From: Pelagibius sp. CAU 1746
GTDB lineage: Bacteria; Pseudomonadota; Alphaproteobacteria; Kiloniellales; Kiloniellaceae
Length of the DNA stretch: 64,000 nucleotides
NCBI RefSeq assembly: GCF_039839785.1
Contig: NZ_JBDOQT010000002.1
Location: forward strand, 496,001-560,000
Direction of reading: 5' to 3'
Shown here: positions 34,356 through 43,228 of the stretch, piece by piece
How the letters are laid out: each line of letters opens with the position of its first letter
Numbering within the stretch: position 1 is the stretch's first letter
Position numbers and translations under genes: made by a program
Notes under the pieces: generated by a model
The model's database searches: none
The model's input: only the letters and a program-made list of their open reading frames with translations
What the model was told of the DNA's origin: nothing

Positions 34356-34649
34356 CTAGGTCGCCGTCTCGTCGAACTCCGGTTCCTGGCTCTCCGGCTT
34401 CGGATGCTTGCGCCGGATGATGATATCGCCGTTTTCCAGCACTTCGGGCAATTCGTACTGCGGAATGCTCTCCACCAGCAAGCGCAAGGCCTGCATCATC
34501 TGCTCAAGGCCCTCGCGCGCCATTTCGCCGGGAGTGTCCTTCGGCGACTCCTCCTGCCGCAGGTCTTCCGCCTGTGCCAGCGGCGGCGTCACCAGCAGGG
34601 CGGCGCCCAACACTGCCGCAGGCATCGGCGATTTCCATAAGCTTCGCAT
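34356..34649 (-). CDS. Small secreted hypothetical protein
   Basis: A 97-residue protein with signal peptide (PAAVLGAALLVTPPLAQAED, cleavage after AQA). The mature part is charged and helical (EMAREGLEQMMQALRLLVES), then IPQYELPEVLENGDIIIRRK and an acidic tail. Short exported proteins with this PEVL-NGDIIIRRK block recur in alphaproteobacteria, I believe, but have no assigned function. It lies 50 bases upstream of an amidase gene on the same strand and could be coexpressed with it. Confidence 0.82.
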   Translation of the reverse strand: MRSLWKSPMPAAVLGAALLVTPPLAQAEDLRQEESPKDTPGEMAREGLEQMMQALRLLVESIPQYELPEVLENGDIIIRRKHPKPESQEPEFDETAT

Positions 34650-34839
34650 TGTCTTGCTCCTCGCTATCCCCCGAAGATGGGGAGTGGCAGGCCCTGAACC
34701 AAGCTATCACAGCATTATGGCGGAGAAAGTGGCTGCATTGCGGCGGCGCTCGACAGCAGCCGGCCGCCGTGCGAGGAATGACTCCCCCTCCCTTTTCGAG
34801 TCCACCCTCCTTCCTTCGATCCGCGAGGCGCCTTTCCCG

Positions 34840-36252
34840 ATGAATGACGACATTGCCCTGATGACCGCGACGCAACTGGTAAAGCTCTACCGCGCCGGGG
34901 AGCTGTCGCCGGTGGACGCGACGCAGGCGGCCCTTGACCGTATCCAGCGCTACGACGGCAAGCTCAACGCCTTCAACCTGGTCGCCGCCGAGAGCGCCCT
35001 GGCCGCCGCCGCGGAATCCGAGGAACGCTGGCGGCTGGGCGCGCCGCGCGGGCCGCTGGACGGCGTCCCTACCTCCATCAAGGATGTATTGCTGACCAAG
35101 GGCTGGCCGACGCTGCGCGGTTCCAAGGCGGTTTCCCGCGACCAGGCCTGGGAGGAAGACGCGCCCTCGGTGGCGCGGCTGCGCGAGCACGGCGCCGTCT
35201 TCCTGGGCAAGACCACGACGCCGGAGTTCGGCTGGAAAGGCATCACCGATTCGCCGCTGGACGGCATCACCCGCAATCCCTGGAACCCGGCGACCACGCC
35301 CGGCGGATCCAGCGGCGGCGCCTCGGCGGCGCTGGCCGCCGGCATGGGCGCCCTGGCGCTGGGCAGCGACGCCGGCGGCTCCGTGCGCATCCCCGCCGGC
35401 TTCACCGGGGTCTTCGCGCTGAAAGCCACCTTCGGTCGGGTGCCGGCCTGGCCGCTCAGCCCCTTCGGCACCCTGGCCAACATCGGCCCCATGACCCGCA
35501 GCGTCGCCGACACCGCGCTGCTGTTGAACGTGATGAGCGAGCCGGACCCGCGCGACCCCTACGGCCTGCCCTACCACGGCACCGACTACACCAACGGCCT
35601 GGGCGACGGCATCGCCGGCCTGAAAATCGCCTACAGCCCGACGCTGGGAGGGCACGAGGTGGACCCGGAGATCGCCGACCTGGTCGCCGGGGCCGTGCAG
35701 GTGCTGGCCGGCCTCGGCGCCGAGATCGTCGAGGCCGAGCCCGATTTCACCGGCGCCGACGAGGTCTTCCGCATCCACTGGTACGCCGGCGCGGCCAAGC
35801 TGCTGCAGCGCTTCGACGCCGCGGCCATCGCCGGGATGGACCCGGGCCTGCAGGAAGTGGCCGAGGAGGGCCGCAGCTACGGCCTGCTGGACTACATGGG
35901 CGCGGTAGCGCGGCGCGAGGCCCTGACGGCGGCGGCCAACCGCTTCCACGAGGATTACGACCTGCTGGTGACGCCCTGCCTGCCGATCCCCGCCTTCGAG
36001 GCCGGCGAGGAAGTGCCGCTGGGCAGCGGCATGACGCGCTGGCCCGAATGGACGCCCTTCACCTACCCCTTCAACCTGACCATGCAGCCGGCCGCCAGCG
36101 TGCCCTGCGGCCTCACCGCCGCCGGGCTGCCCGCCGGGCTGCAGATCGTCGGACCGCGCTTCGCCGACGGCCTGGTGCTGCGCGCGGCGCGCGCCTACGA
36201 GCAGGCCGCGCCCTGGCCCTTCCCCGATCTGGAAGAAACGCTGAAAGATTGA
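34840..36252 (+). CDS. Amidase signature family enzyme
   Basis: A 470-residue amidase. TATQLVKLYRAGELSPVDAT and LDGVPTSIKDVLLTKGWPTL contain the catalytic Lys near 79. PWNPATTPGGSSGGASAALA holds the cis-Ser, and LALGSDAGGSVRIPAGFTGV the nucleophile Ser near 178. It is close to GatA length, but the absence of gatB and gatC neighbours and the MGALALGSDAGGS context suggest a stand-alone amide hydrolase. No strong ribosome site precedes the ATG at 34840; an earlier in-frame start would give a non-homologous extension. Substrate unknown. Confidence 0.92.
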   Translation: MNDDIALMTATQLVKLYRAGELSPVDATQAALDRIQRYDGKLNAFNLVAAESALAAAAESEERWRLGAPRGPLDGVPTSIKDVLLTKGWPTLRGSKAVSRDQAWEEDAPSVARLREHGAVFLGKTTTPEFGWKGITDSPLDGITRNPWNPATTPGGSSGGASAALAAGMGALALGSDAGGSVRIPAGFTGVFALKATFGRVPAWPLSPFGTLANIGPMTRSVADTALLLNVMSEPDPRDPYGLPYHGTDYTNGLGDGIAGLKIAYSPTLGGHEVDPEIADLVAGAVQVLAGLGAEIVEAEPDFTGADEVFRIHWYAGAAKLLQRFDAAAIAGMDPGLQEVAEEGRSYGLLDYMGAVARREALTAAANRFHEDYDLLVTPCLPIPAFEAGEEVPLGSGMTRWPEWTPFTYPFNLTMQPAASVPCGLTAAGLPAGLQIVGPRFADGLVLRAARAYEQAAPWPFPDLEETLKD

Positions 36253-36261
36253 CGGCGCAAG

Positions 36262-36300
36262 CAGGCGCTTCGGGCAGGCGCTTCAGGCAGGCGCTTCAGG
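36262..36300. repeat. Three 13-base tandem repeats
   Basis: CAGGCGCTTCGGG (36262-36274), CAGGCGCTTCAGG (36275-36287) and CAGGCGCTTCAGG (36288-36300) fill the gap between two convergent genes. A fourth identical CAGGCGCTTCAGG lies at 36349-36361 inside the retropepsin-like gene, where it encodes part of FLKRLE on the minus strand. Local duplication or slippage is the simplest cause. Confidence 0.85.
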
Positions 36301-36303
36301 GGG

Positions 36304-36873
36304 TCAATAGGAGAGGATCAAGGTGTCGCCGCGCACCTGGTAGCTTTCCAGGCGCTTCAGGAAGGACATGCCGAGCAGCGAGATGCCCGACGACTGCTCG
36401 CCGACCGAGGCGGGCAGGTCGTAGAGCTCCAACTGGCCGATGCGCAGAGAGCGCAGCGTCACCGGCGCGGCGCGCACTTCGCCCGCCGCGGTGCCATAGC
36501 GCTCCGAGAAGGTGAGGCGCTGCGCCGGCCAGCCGAGCCGCTCGGCGTCTTCCGGGGTCAGGTAGATGGAACTGGCCCCGGTATCGACCATGAAGCGCAA
36601 CAATTCGCCGTTGACTGCGGCATCGACCATGAAGTGACCGTGCGCCCCGGCGTGCAGCACCAGCTCCGAATAGGCCCCCGCAGTGGTGCCGCCGAATTCC
36701 ATGCCGCCACCGCCGGGGGTCACGTCCTCGACCGCGATGACCCGCGCGCCGGGCTCTTCCTCCTCGACGACGAACATCACCACCAGGCCCGTAACGACCA
36801 CCGCCACCGCCAGCCGCAGGCTGTGGGTCAGCAGGCCGCTGGCCGCGCCACCGTCTTCGTGCAAGCTGCTCAT
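36304..36873 (-). CDS. Retropepsin-like aspartic protease (clan AA)
   Basis: A 189-residue protein of the single-domain bacterial aspartic protease family. An N-terminal hydrophobic anchor (LRLAVAVVVTGLVVMFVVEE) near residues 18-38 places the rest in the periplasm. The active-site block is FMVDTGASSIYLTPEDAERL near residue 95, preceded by HGHFMVDAAVNGE. The C-terminal SSGISLLGMSFLKRLESYQV is the second conserved part. It should dimerise to form the catalytic site. The physiological substrate is unknown. It begins 169 bases from the divergent gamma-glutamyltransferase-like gene. Confidence 0.9.
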   Translation of the reverse strand: MSSLHEDGGAASGLLTHSLRLAVAVVVTGLVVMFVVEEEEPGARVIAVEDVTPGGGGMEFGGTTAGAYSELVLHAGAHGHFMVDAAVNGELLRFMVDTGASSIYLTPEDAERLGWPAQRLTFSERYGTAAGEVRAAPVTLRSLRIGQLELYDLPASVGEQSSGISLLGMSFLKRLESYQVRGDTLILSY

Positions 36874-37042
36874 GGTCCTGATCCCTGATCGCTCCGCCGG
36901 GTCGCCCTGGCTTGGCCATGGTGAGCCCAAGCCCTTAACGCTTTTCTTAGCTTCTTGGTTAACGGGGGAGTCCCTTGAAGGAGCCTGAAGCGTTGCAAGA
37001 GCCGCGGAAAATCGCCACCCTCTGGCCTCACTTCGCGGGAAA

Positions 37043-38626
37043 ATGCGGAATTTCATGGGCAAAGAAGGGCAAAGGCAGCGGCGCGGCGCCGTGGCCTGCG
37101 GCCATCCGGCGACGGCGGCGGCGGCCGACGAGATCCTGGCCGAAGGCGGCAACGCCTTCGATGCGGTGCTGGCCGCCTTCTGCGCCGCCTGCGCGGCCGA
37201 GCCGGTGCTGGCGTCGCTGGGCGGCGGCGGCTTCCTGCTGGCCCAACCCGCAAACCGCGAGCCCCTGCTCTACGACTTCTTCGTGCAGACTCCCAAGCAG
37301 CGGCCGGACCCGGCTGCGCTGGATTTCTATCCGATCCTCGCCGACTTCGGCACGGCGACCCAGGAGTTCCAAATCGGCGTCGGCGCCGTGGCCGTGCCCG
37401 GCGCCGTCGGGGGCCTTTTCGCCATCCACGACGATCTCGCCAGCCTGCCGATGACGCGGATCGTCGAACCGGCGGCGCGCCTGGCGCGCGAGGGCGTCGA
37501 ACTGCGCCCCATCGACGGCTATCTCTTCGACGTGGTCTCGCCGATCCTGAAGGCCACGCCGGAAGCGCGCGGCCTGTTCCTGAACGACGAGGGCCGGCTG
37601 CTCGCCCCCGGCGAACGCCTGCGCCAGCCGCGGCTGGCCGACAGCCTGGAGGCCCTGGCCGGTGAGGGTGCGCGCCTGTTCTACGAAGGCGACTTCGCCC
37701 GGCGTCTGGTGCGGCTGTGCCGGGAGTCCGGCGGCCTGCTGGACGAGGCCGACCTGGCGGAATACCGGGTCGAGCGACGCAAGCCCTTCGTCTGCGACTA
37801 CCGCGGCCACCGGGTGACGACCAACCCGCCGCCCTCGTGCGGCGGCATCCTCATCGCCTTCGCCTTGGCGCTGCTGTCGAAAGCGGAGCCGGCGCGCCTC
37901 GGTGCCGGCACGCTGGAGGGACTGGACCTGCTGGCGCGGGTCATGAGCCAGACCAACAAAGCGCGCATCGAGGCCCACCTGGCCGAGGGGGCCGAGATCG
38001 CCGCCGGGCGGCTGTTCGAACCCGCCTTGCTGAAACGCTATCAGGACGAGGTCGGCGGGCACCCCGGCTTCAGCCGCGGCACCACCCACATCAGCGTCGT
38101 CGACGGCGACGGCAACCTGGCGGCCATGAGCCTCTCCAACGGCGAGGGCTGCGGCACCCTGCTGCCCGGCTGCGGCATCATGCTGAACAACATGCTGGGC
38201 GAGGAGGACCTGAACCACGGCGGCTTCCACCGCTGGCCTGAGGACTGCCGCCTCTCCTCCATGATGGCGCCCAGCCTCGCGACCAGCGACGAGGGCGCGC
38301 TCTACGCCATCGGCTCCGGCGGCTCGAACCGCATCCGTACCGCCGTGCTGCAGGTGCTGGTGAACCTGCTGGACCACCGTATGGACATGGCCGCGGCGAC
38401 CGAGGCGCCGCGCCTCCATGTGGAAGGGGAGAGCGCCAACCTGGAAGGCGGCCTGCCGGAGGCCGCAGCCGCAGCCCTTTCCGGGCAGGGCTACCGCACC
38501 ATCGCCTGGCCGCGCCATAACCTCTTCTTCGGCGGCGTGCACGGAGTGGCCCTCAGCGCCGACGGCGCGCTGTCCGCTGCCGGCGATCCGCGCCGCGGCG
38601 GCGCCGCCCTGGTCAGGGCAGCGTGA
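37043..38626 (+). CDS. Gamma-glutamyltransferase family enzyme
   Basis: A 527-residue Ntn-hydrolase of the gamma-glutamyltransferase family. GAVACGHPATAAAADEILAE and GGNAFDAVLAAFCAACAAEP open it. The autoprocessing site RGTTHISVVDGDGNLAAMSL gives the nucleophile Thr near 347, and GSGGSNRIRTAVLQVLVNLL is the substrate-binding region of the small subunit. Typical GGTs use glutathione or gamma-glutamyl compounds. No signal peptide is visible, so it should be cytosolic, unlike the periplasmic E. coli enzyme; a related acylase or gamma-glutamyl hydrolase is an alternative. Confidence 0.92.
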   Translation: MRNFMGKEGQRQRRGAVACGHPATAAAADEILAEGGNAFDAVLAAFCAACAAEPVLASLGGGGFLLAQPANREPLLYDFFVQTPKQRPDPAALDFYPILADFGTATQEFQIGVGAVAVPGAVGGLFAIHDDLASLPMTRIVEPAARLAREGVELRPIDGYLFDVVSPILKATPEARGLFLNDEGRLLAPGERLRQPRLADSLEALAGEGARLFYEGDFARRLVRLCRESGGLLDEADLAEYRVERRKPFVCDYRGHRVTTNPPPSCGGILIAFALALLSKAEPARLGAGTLEGLDLLARVMSQTNKARIEAHLAEGAEIAAGRLFEPALLKRYQDEVGGHPGFSRGTTHISVVDGDGNLAAMSLSNGEGCGTLLPGCGIMLNNMLGEEDLNHGGFHRWPEDCRLSSMMAPSLATSDEGALYAIGSGGSNRIRTAVLQVLVNLLDHRMDMAAATEAPRLHVEGESANLEGGLPEAAAAALSGQGYRTIAWPRHNLFFGGVHGVALSADGALSAAGDPRRGGAALVRAA

Positions 38627-38881
38627 AATTCAGAGATGGCGCCCCGCCTGGACGGCCCGAGGCCGGAGTACCGCGCCGGTGGCGAGATCGATCCTCGATC
38701 AGGGAGACACGCCTGATCGAGGACAATGCGATCCCTCGCCAAAGGCCGGAGCGGTGTGTCCGCGTCCGCCCGAACGCGGGTTGTCCAAGAGCAGATCAGG
38801 GTCGGCTGGAATCGCCGAAGGCGATCCACCGGCCCTGTGGATCTGCTCTATACTTTTGAAATAGATCGCATTCACACGCAA

Positions 38882-38908
38882 AGGCGGAACCACAGGGTGG
38901 TTCCGCCT
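38882..38908 (-). terminator. Hairpin after gcrA
   Basis: AGGCGGAACCAC (38882-38893) pairs with GTGGTTCCGCCT (38897-38908), a 12-base perfect stem with a three-base loop. On the minus strand only a short T stretch follows, so it may terminate gcrA weakly or protect its 3' end. The rest of 38627-38881 shows no supported gene. Confidence 0.65.
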
Positions 38909-38922
38909 CATCGCGATCCGAT

Positions 38923-39384
38923 CTAGGCCGCTTCCGAGTCGCTGCGGTTGCGCACGATATAGGCCCGCGCGCAGTGCTCGTCGCAGTAGGGCTTGCCGGG
39001 AACCGCGGGCTCTCCGCAGAAATGGAAGTCCTGGTCGCCGGGATCGCCGATCGGCCAAAGGCAGCTCGGCCCCTTGCCGCCGGACCGCGCCACCGGACGG
39101 GCCGGACGCCGTGCCGGCGCAGGCGCCACCGGGCGCTCCTGCACCTGCCTGGGCGCCACGGACACCTGCGCTGCCGGCTTCGGCATGGCCGCCGCCACAC
39201 TGCGGCGCACTGGCGGTGTGGCGCCGCGCTTGATCGGCGAGGGACGCGCTTTCAGCTTCATCCGGTGCGCTTTGCCGACGACGGAATTCTTGGATACCCC
39301 CAGCAGGCGGCCGATCTCCGACGCACTCCGCCCTGCTTCCCAGAGCCGCATGAGTTCCGCAACGCGTTCTTCTGTCCAAGTCAT
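38923..39384 (-). CDS. gcrA: GcrA cell-cycle regulator
   Basis: A 153-residue protein. The N-terminal MTWTEERVAELMRLWEAGRS plus SASEIGRLLGVSKNSVVGKA is the GcrA helix-turn-helix. The C-terminal SCLWPIGDPGDQDFHFCGEP and YCDEHCARAYI are the zinc/sigma70-contacting domain. The middle is a Pro/Ala/Arg linker. In Caulobacter GcrA binds sigma70 and activates promoters marked by CcrM methylation at GANTC. A ATG immediately after AATCGC starts the gene. The upstream 200 bases are AT-rich, with TATATT- and TATAGT-like strings but no single clear promoter. Confidence 0.96.
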   Translation of the reverse strand: MTWTEERVAELMRLWEAGRSASEIGRLLGVSKNSVVGKAHRMKLKARPSPIKRGATPPVRRSVAAAMPKPAAQVSVAPRQVQERPVAPAPARRPARPVARSGGKGPSCLWPIGDPGDQDFHFCGEPAVPGKPYCDEHCARAYIVRNRSDSEAA

Positions 39385-39581
39385 GCGATTGCCTCTATGC
39401 TAATGGCTACATCTTGCGGCACATACTATATATCGTCGCTATGACGATGGTACGCACAATATAGCGGTGCGGCATGACTGTCCAGGCTGAAATCTGTGGA
39501 AAACTGCGGTTTTCTGTGGGCCGCGGCGCTGCCCCCTTGTTCCCCAATTGCTTACTGCAACCGCTAACAGCGGACCCGGGC

Positions 39582-40187
39582 TCAGTCGAATTCGATGGCC
39601 TGCCAGCGTTCGCCGGCACCCTTGTTGTTATACCCCTCGAACTTCACCACCCATCCCAGATCCGGGGCGAACCAGGTCCGTTGTTCGGCCCGCCAGTCCT
39701 TACCCACCAGTTCGGAGCGGCGCAGCAGGACATAGGTGTCGAAGGTGCCCGCGGGCACGGAGACGCGCTCGGCCCCCAGCACCTCGATACGATCGCGCCA
39801 GGCCTCGCCGCCCCAGCGCCGGGTGAAGCTCACCGCCTTGCCCTTCTGCAGCGGAAAGATCTGACCCAGGACACCGCCGTCGGGCGGGATGCCGGCGGCC
39901 ACGCAGTCCATGCAGATGTGGGCGAAGCTGGCGAAGGAGCGGCCTTCCCAGATCCAGGAAACGATCAGGCCGTTGGTGCGCCCGACGACCCCTTCGACCC
40001 GCTTGCCGTCGTCCATGTTCTCCCAGACCATACGGGTGCCTTCCGGCAGGGCCTTGAAGGGCGCCGGAGGAAGCTCGAGGCTCTGGGCCCGCAGAGGGGT
40101 CGGCCCGGCGACGGCCAGGACCGCCAGAACCAGCAGCAGAAGGCCGCGGAGGGCCGGGAGACGGGCCGGAAAACGGAACAAGCGCAA
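39582..40187 (-). CDS. Secreted hypothetical protein
   Basis: About 201 residues. The start is uncertain: a TTG at 40187 with GGGGAG six bases upstream gives a good signal peptide (MRLFRFPARL then LLLLVLAVLAVAGPTPLRAQ); a GTG at 40259 would add 24 residues. The mature protein is beta-rich: WENMDDGKRVEGVVGRTNGL, FASFAHICMDCVAAGIPPDG with a CxxC, FTRRWGGEAWRDRIEVLG and the final WFAPDLGWVVKFEGYNN. The end resembles DUF3108-like secreted proteins with a tandem beta-sheet, but I cannot name it firmly. Function unknown. Confidence 0.8.
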   Translation of the reverse strand: MRLFRFPARLPALRGLLLLVLAVLAVAGPTPLRAQSLELPPAPFKALPEGTRMVWENMDDGKRVEGVVGRTNGLIVSWIWEGRSFASFAHICMDCVAAGIPPDGGVLGQIFPLQKGKAVSFTRRWGGEAWRDRIEVLGAERVSVPAGTFDTYVLLRRSELVGKDWRAEQRTWFAPDLGWVVKFEGYNNKGAGERWQAIEFD

Positions 40188-40477
40188 GGGAACTCCCCGA
40201 AGAAACGGCCGCCGCCGGGACTGCCGGCCGCGGCGGCTGGAGACTAGCCTATCGGACACCGGGGATGAAAGCCTCGCAAAGGGCGTAACCTCCGCTCAGC
40301 CGCCGGGTCGACGGCGCGTTCGCCGCCCCGGCACGCAGCCCTTCGGCCGCGGGAGCGGGACCCGCAGGAATCCTTGCCGCTGGCCTTGACGGGCCGCATC
40401 TGATAGGAAACCGCCGCTGCGGGCGCGGCTGCGTGCATAAGGGCGCCGCCACCCCAGACTTGCAGGGAACCAGCGAC

Positions 40478-41047
40478 ATGACCGAACCGCGCTTTGCCTC
40501 TTCGCCCCTCGGGATCGCCATCGGCGTCGCCGCCATGGTGTTCATCGTCGGCCTGTCGAACTATGCGGTGCAGTTCCCCATCAACGACTGGCTGACCTGG
40601 GGGGCGCTCACCTATCCCGTCGCCTTCCTGGTGACCGACCTGACCAACCGCAGCCTGGGGCCCAAGGCCGCCCGCCAGGTGATCTATGCGGGCTTCGCCC
40701 TGGCCGTGGTGCTGTCGATCTGGCTCGCCACGCCGCGCATCGCCATTGCCTCGGGCAGCGCCTTCCTGGTCGCCCAACTTCTGGATGTCGCGGTGTTCAA
40801 CCGCCTGCGCGCGGGCGTGTGGTGGCGGGCGCCGGTCGTGTCCTCCACGCTCGGCTCCATCGTCGATACGACGCTGTTCTTCTCCGTCGCCTTCGCCGGC
40901 ACCGGCCTGCCCTGGGTCACCTGGGCGCTGGGCGATTTCGGCGCCAAGATGGCGATGGCCGGCTGCCTGCTGATCCCCTTCCGCCTGCTGATGCCGGCAC
41001 TGCGTCCGCACTTCGCCTCCGGCGAGGCTCCGACCGCGTCCAACTGA
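40478..41047 (+). CDS. Queuosine precursor transporter (VUT/YhhQ family)
   Basis: A 189-residue membrane protein with about six helices. FPINDWLTWGALTYPVAFLV and TDLTNRSLGPKAARQVIYAG are the conserved YhhQ segments, and SGSAFLVAQLLDVAVFNRL and SSTLGSIVDTTLFFSVAF complete the pattern. The family imports queuosine precursors such as preQ0 or preQ1 for tRNA modification. The ATG at 40478 follows AGGGAACC. It is a single gene with no queuosine biosynthesis genes in the window. Confidence 0.93.
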   Translation: MTEPRFASSPLGIAIGVAAMVFIVGLSNYAVQFPINDWLTWGALTYPVAFLVTDLTNRSLGPKAARQVIYAGFALAVVLSIWLATPRIAIASGSAFLVAQLLDVAVFNRLRAGVWWRAPVVSSTLGSIVDTTLFFSVAFAGTGLPWVTWALGDFGAKMAMAGCLLIPFRLLMPALRPHFASGEAPTASN

Positions 41048-41084
41048 ACGGCGACCGACGAAACGTCCGGCCGCAACGGATGCG

Positions 41085-41390
41085 TCAGCACACCCGGTTG
41101 TCCGGGTTCTCGCAGGGGTGAATTTCGAAGGGCCCGAAGGCGCTGTCGCGGTAGGCGTCGAAGGTGCGCTTGTCGAGGCAATGCACCTTGGCGAGGATGA
41201 CCAAGTCGCCGTTCACCGAACGCTCGGCGACCTGGCTCAGGAAAGCCACCTCGCAATCGTACTCGCGCTGCATCTGCTCGGTCAGTTCGCTCTGCCAGCC
41301 GTCCTGCTGCGCCCCGGCCGGCTGCGCGGCCAGCGGCAGCGCCAGACAAAGCGCCCAAGCCGCAACCGTGGAACTCAATCTCGCTGCCAT
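41085..41390 (-). CDS. Small secreted hypothetical protein with four cysteines
   Basis: A 101-residue protein with a signal peptide (LSSTVAAWALCLALPLAAQP, cleavage near AGA-QQD). The mature part has QMQREYDCEVAFLSQVAER, LAKVHCLDKRTFDAYRD and a C-terminal EIHPCENPDNRVC, so four Cys that could form disulfides. A strong AAGGAGGAG ribosome site precedes the ATG at 41390. No known family was recognised. Confidence 0.78.
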   Translation of the reverse strand: MAARLSSTVAAWALCLALPLAAQPAGAQQDGWQSELTEQMQREYDCEVAFLSQVAERSVNGDLVILAKVHCLDKRTFDAYRDSAFGPFEIHPCENPDNRVC

Positions 41391-41508
41391 GACCGCAGCT
41401 CCTCCTTCCCAAAGCCGCCGAACCAAGTGATCCGGGGGCAGCATCGGCCGCCGCCGCAACGCGGTCATTGACCTGCCTCAAACCCGCCGGCCTTGGGAGC
41501 AAGCTCCG

Positions 41509-42798
41509 TCAGGCAGAGCGGAGACGCGGATAAAGGCGCCTGGCACCGCGATAGCTCCAGGCCGCGACGATCGCGATGGCGATGGCCGAGAACGGCTGGG
41601 CCAGCGGCATCAGCCAGTTCTCATGCGCCAGCATGACCACCGCCAGGTAGCTCCAGGCCGCCAGCAAGACCGGGATCGCCGGCAGCGCCAGGACCGCGCT
41701 GACCCGCAGCACGGCTAAGGCCGCCGCCATCGCGAGCAGGCCGGACACCAGGGCTGCGGCGTAGAGCGGCAGCGTCTTCACCGCGTCGCGCTGCAGCAGG
41801 TTGCGCACCGCCGTCGCGGTCACCACCACTTCCGGCGTGGTGGCGCCGTCGTCCGCCCGGACAAGGCTCTGCATCGCCGGCAGGCGGCAGCGCGCGGCGG
41901 CGCGGTCGGCGTTGTGCACGTTCAGGAAGCGGGCGGCCGTCACCTTGCGGATACGCGGCACGTCGCTGCGCCCGAACAACACCACCCGGTTGTCGAAATG
42001 CTTGCGGAAGAAGGTCTCGTCGCCGTCCTCCGCACAGGCATGGAGATCGCCCAGGGAGAACATCGGAATGCCGCCATCGCCGCCCTGGAAGTTCAGCAGC
42101 ATGGCGTTGTCGTCCGAACCCGGCACCGCATAGCGCCCGAGCATGAGGGAGTCGCCGTTGAGCAGATGCGGCCGCTCGCCGATGACGCGGGCCGCCAGTT
42201 CAAGCGCCAGCGAGGGGTTGAGGCTGACGGTCCCGGTGCTGTCGCGGCTGCTCTCGTAGAGCGCCGCGCGGCGCAGCACGCCGTCGCCGTCGGCATGGAG
42301 CGCGATGCGGCGCAGGTTGCGGTCGCCGCCGACGGCCTCGACATAGCCGGGCAGCGGGCCAAGCCGCTCTGGGGCCGGAGCGCGGCGGCCGAGCACGATG
42401 CGGCCCTCTTTGCCGGCGCTTGCGAGCACGGCCAGATAGTCGGCGTCATAACCTTCGCGCAGGAGCGCGCCGGAAGTGGCGAAGGTTTCGTGCTGGGCGA
42501 CGATCAGCGCGCCGCCGGCCAGGACGCGGTCCATCACCGCAGCGATCTGCGGCGTCCACAGTTCCTGCGGCAGGCGGTCGAAAGGCGGACGCAGCGCGGT
42601 TTCCCGGTCCAGCGCCACCACGACCACGGGCGATCCTCCCGGCGGACGCGGATGGGTGCTCTGTCCATAAACCTCCTGCCGCGCGCGCAGCAACAGGTCG
42701 TAGGCGGCGCCTTCCAGATCGCGCGGCAGCGGCTGAACGGCCAGATAGGCCGCCAGGCAGGCAATCACCAGTGCCACAAGCGCGTCAGTCCAACGCAT
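41509..42798 (-). CDS. CHASE2 domain membrane protein without output domain
   Basis: A 429-residue protein. A first helix (DALVALVIACLAAYLAV) near residue 4 leads to the extracellular CHASE2 domain: YDLLLRARQEVYGQ, VVVVALDRETALRPPFDRLP, VMDRVLAGGALIVAQHE and DNRVVLFGRSDVPRIRKVTA. Three C-terminal helices follow (VSGLLAMAAALAVLRVSAVL, IPVLLAAWSYLAVVMLAHEN, PFSAIAIAIVAAWSYRGARR). CHASE2 sensors normally continue into a cyclase, kinase or GGDEF domain, but here the protein ends 12 residues after the last helix, and no output domain gene is adjacent. It could be a truncated receptor or work through an unlinked partner. Confidence 0.85.
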   Translation of the reverse strand: MRWTDALVALVIACLAAYLAVQPLPRDLEGAAYDLLLRARQEVYGQSTHPRPPGGSPVVVVALDRETALRPPFDRLPQELWTPQIAAVMDRVLAGGALIVAQHETFATSGALLREGYDADYLAVLASAGKEGRIVLGRRAPAPERLGPLPGYVEAVGGDRNLRRIALHADGDGVLRRAALYESSRDSTGTVSLNPSLALELAARVIGERPHLLNGDSLMLGRYAVPGSDDNAMLLNFQGGDGGIPMFSLGDLHACAEDGDETFFRKHFDNRVVLFGRSDVPRIRKVTAARFLNVHNADRAAARCRLPAMQSLVRADDGATTPEVVVTATAVRNLLQRDAVKTLPLYAAALVSGLLAMAAALAVLRVSAVLALPAIPVLLAAWSYLAVVMLAHENWLMPLAQPFSAIAIAIVAAWSYRGARRLYPRLRSA

Positions 42799-43228
42799 CG
42801 CCTCTCGGGCCCTTCTCGATCGGCGCCGCGGCGGAGCCACCCCCGCCGCCGGCCGCACAACATAACCCTGAATTAAATCAGGCCGCCGGAACAAAACAAA
42901 TATGGGGCGAATCTCTAAATGCCCCAGGGACGCTTACCGGAGCGTTAACCGCGCCGATGTCCGGCAGCGTAAGGCAAGGAACTTCAAATGCTTGGGCGTG
43001 GCGCCGGGCATGGCAGCAGGGTGCGGCGGCGCGGGAAACCGCGCAACCGGGAATAAATCCGCCAGGCGTGGGTCTATCGGGAAAATGCTTGCCTACTTCC
43101 GGGGCGATGTTCTTGCGGGCGTGCCCTTCCCTCACAGCCCGTAGCGGCGGCCGGCGCAGCTCTCTCCCCTAGCGCCGGCCGCCTCCCCGCCCCGGAGGAA
43201 TTCCTTATCCCAACCGGAGAATTGTCAG
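42799..43228. other. Intergenic region between CHASE2 and lipoprotein genes
   Basis: A 430-base divergent gap. The part near 42870-42910 is AT-rich (AATTAAATCAG, AACAAAACAAATATGG) and probably carries promoters. No tRNA, clear terminator, supported gene or GGAAC-N16-CGTT EcfG site was found. Confidence 0.45.
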
